DNA of 16,284 bases from Bacillota bacterium. GTDB taxonomy: Bacteria > Bacillota > Clostridia > Lachnospirales > Lachnospiraceae. Numbering within the stretch: the stretch's first letter is position 1; every line of letters starts with the position of its first letter. The stretch covers positions 1 to 16,284 of the forward strand of contig JAEZXP010000046.1 of the NCBI GenBank assembly GCA_023419655.1. The letters are read 5' to 3'. The notes under the pieces are model-generated. The model searched no databases, was not told the DNA's origin, and saw only the letters and a program-made list of their open reading frames with translations. The position numbers were made by a program, and so were the translations under genes. Shown here in pieces: positions 14,898-16,284 of this stretch.

Positions 14898-15827
14898 TTA
14901 TCCCAGAATCATTCCTTCTTTCATTGTATATCCCCTAAGGAATTCTTCGCAGGATAACCGTTTTTTCCCTTCCAATTGCAGTTCACGGATAACCAGTGCA
15001 TCTTTTCCTGTCATAACTGCAATCCTGTCCTTGCCAATCGTCACTATCTCGCCGGGCTTTGCTTCAGAGGAATGCTCTATTACCTCGGCTCTCCAAATCT
15101 TAAGCGTCTTACCATTTATCTTAGTATAAGCACTTGGCCAGGGATTTAGTCCGCGAATCATCCGCTCGATATCGATTGCCGGCTTTGAAAAATCAATATT
15201 CCCCATCTCCTTATCTAACATCTTCACATGTGTAGCCTGTGAATCATCCTGGGGAATTCTCTTCGCACTGCCATCTTCTAATTGCTCTAAGGCTTTAACC
15301 AGCAGGCTGGCACCCAGCAGTGCCAGCTTATCATGAAGGCTGCCGCCGGTCTCATCCCCGGCAATCGGGATACTCTCTTTCAGAATCATATCCCCTGTAT
15401 CTATCTTTACATCCATATGCATGATGGTAACGCCGGTTTCTTTTTCACCGTTGATGATAGCTGCTTGAATCGGTGATGCTCCCCGGTATTTCGGAAGCAG
15501 GGAGGCATGAACATTGATACACCCAAAGGAAGGGATATCCAGAAGTGCCTTGGGAAGAAGCTGTCCAAAGGCGGCAACGACAATAACCTCCGGCTCAAGC
15601 TCCCGGATTATCTGCAGGTATTCAGGCTCCCTTACCTTCACCGGCTGATAGACGGTCAAATTATGCTTTATGGCCGCTTCCTTCACTGGAGGAAAGCTAA
15701 CCTTGCCGCCTCTTCCCTTCATCTTATCCGGCTGGGTTACAACCCCTATCACCTCATGACCTGCCTGTATAATCGCTTCTAAGGTACTGACTGCAAAATC
15801 AGGAGTACCCATAAATAAAACCTTCAT
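14898..15827 (-). CDS. fmt: Methionyl-tRNA formyltransferase
   Basis: Transfers a formyl group from 10-formyltetrahydrofolate to initiator Met-tRNA. The 309 residues are normal for the family: an N-terminal formyltransferase domain (about 1-190) and a C-terminal tRNA-binding domain (about 205-305). It begins MKVLFMGTPDFA. The catalytic residues N105 and H107 precede SLLP (109-112), and D143 lies in DTGDM. The ATG at 15827 has a GGGA-type ribosome site about ten bases upstream. The gene is 27 bases after def, whose enzyme later removes the formyl group from nascent proteins; def-fmt pairing is widespread. Confidence 0.98.
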   Translation of the reverse strand: MKVLFMGTPDFAVSTLEAIIQAGHEVIGVVTQPDKMKGRGGKVSFPPVKEAAIKHNLTVYQPVKVREPEYLQIIRELEPEVIVVAAFGQLLPKALLDIPSFGCINVHASLLPKYRGASPIQAAIINGEKETGVTIMHMDVKIDTGDMILKESIPIAGDETGGSLHDKLALLGASLLVKALEQLEDGSAKRIPQDDSQATHVKMLDKEMGNIDFSKPAIDIERMIRGLNPWPSAYTKINGKTLKIWRAEVIEHSSEAKPGEIVTIGKDRIAVMTGKDALVIRELQLEGKKRLSCEEFLRGYTMKEGMILG

Positions 15828-15854
15828 CGTCTTATGTCCCTTCTTTCATAATAA

Positions 15855-16284
15855 TTAAACGGATTCATCCACTTCTACTTCATCACCTACATCCCTAAGC
15901 TCACCGGATAATTTTTCTACATATAAAATTCCGTTGAGATGGTCAATTTCATGGCATAAAGCCCTTGCCAGAAGCTCTGTTCCTTCGATTATAAATTCCT
16001 CCATATCCTTATTATAGGCCTTTACCTTTACATAATTGGGCCGCTCAACAACACCAACCTTACCCGGTATGCTAAGGCATCCCTCATTTCCTACCTGGCA
16101 TCCGTCCGTTTCTAAAATCTCAGGATTGATGAGTATAATCGGGTCATTGCCCTCCTCGGATACATCGATTACAATCAGACGTTTCAATATGCCTACCTGA
16201 GGGGCAGCAAGTCCGACACCTTCTGCATCATATAGGGTATCCAGCATATCCTCAATTAAAACAAGCAGTCTCTTGTCTACTTTT
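15855..16284 (-). CDS. def: Peptide deformylase, 5' end outside window
   Basis: Metalloenzyme that removes the N-formyl group from nascent polypeptides. The readable 142 residues include all three family motifs: GVGLAAPQVG, EGCLSIPG and HEIDH. These supply the metal ligands (Cys plus two His) and the catalytic Glu. The open frame continues past the internal ATG at 16247 to the window edge with residues that fit the family (VDKRLLVLIEDM), so the true start lies outside the window, probably some 15-25 codons further. The acidic C-terminal tail ends DESV. The gene is the most upstream in the block and lies directly before fmt. Confidence 0.97.
   Translation of the reverse strand, partial: KVDKRLLVLIEDMLDTLYDAEGVGLAAPQVGILKRLIVIDVSEEGNDPIILINPEILETDGCQVGNEGCLSIPGKVGVVERPNYVKVKAYNKDMEEFIIEGTELLARALCHEIDHLNGILYVEKLSGELRDVGDEVEVDESV

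Overview
The window is a dense, one-directional block of housekeeping genes: every supported gene lies on the minus strand. Gene content and order (def, fmt, a YugP-type peptidase, rsmB, rlmN, a PPM phosphatase, a PASTA kinase, rsgA, rpe, thiN, then ychF and lgt, then mraZ, rsmH, ftsL and a class B PBP) point to a Firmicute, most likely a Clostridia/Lachnospiraceae-type bacterium. Supporting signs are the moderate-to-low GC, strong AGGAGG-type ribosome sites, frequent TTG/GTG starts, and MraZ starting MFMGEF. The family assignment is inference.

Layout, in the direction of transcription (right to left). (1) 16284-11763, translation genes: def (5' end cut by the window edge), fmt, a membrane zinc peptidase, rsmB and rlmN, with gaps of 56 bases or less and one 8-base overlap. 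(2) 11662-6472: stp and prkC, the Ser/Thr phosphatase/kinase pair that senses cell-wall state; then rsgA (30S assembly GTPase), rpe (pentose phosphate pathway) and thiN (thiamine diphosphate synthesis). prkC and rsgA are separated by one base. (3) 6429-4230: ychF and lgt, separated by a strongly structured 139-base inverted-repeat element that begins at the ychF stop codon. A good intrinsic terminator follows lgt. (4) 4080-1: the start of the division and cell-wall (dcw) cluster, with its own promoter, a phased MraZ operator, an array of small palindromes in the leader, then mraZ, rsmH, ftsL and the class B PBP, whose 3' end lies outside the window.

The genes cover nascent-protein deformylation and Met-tRNA formylation, rRNA modification and ribosome maturation, cell-wall-responsive phosphosignalling, lipoprotein maturation and septal peptidoglycan synthesis. 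PrkC-family PASTA kinases are known to act on cell-wall and division proteins, so their position upstream of the dcw cluster makes sense. The lgt terminator and the separate mraZ promoter nevertheless suggest that the two blocks are transcribed independently.

I found no mobile genes, CRISPR, tRNA, rRNA or defence system, and no clearly new protein system. The non-coding DNA is the most interesting part: the mraZ control region (about 3941-4080) and the ychF-lgt inverted repeat (5199-5337). The ORFs on the plus strand look like shadows of the minus-strand genes.
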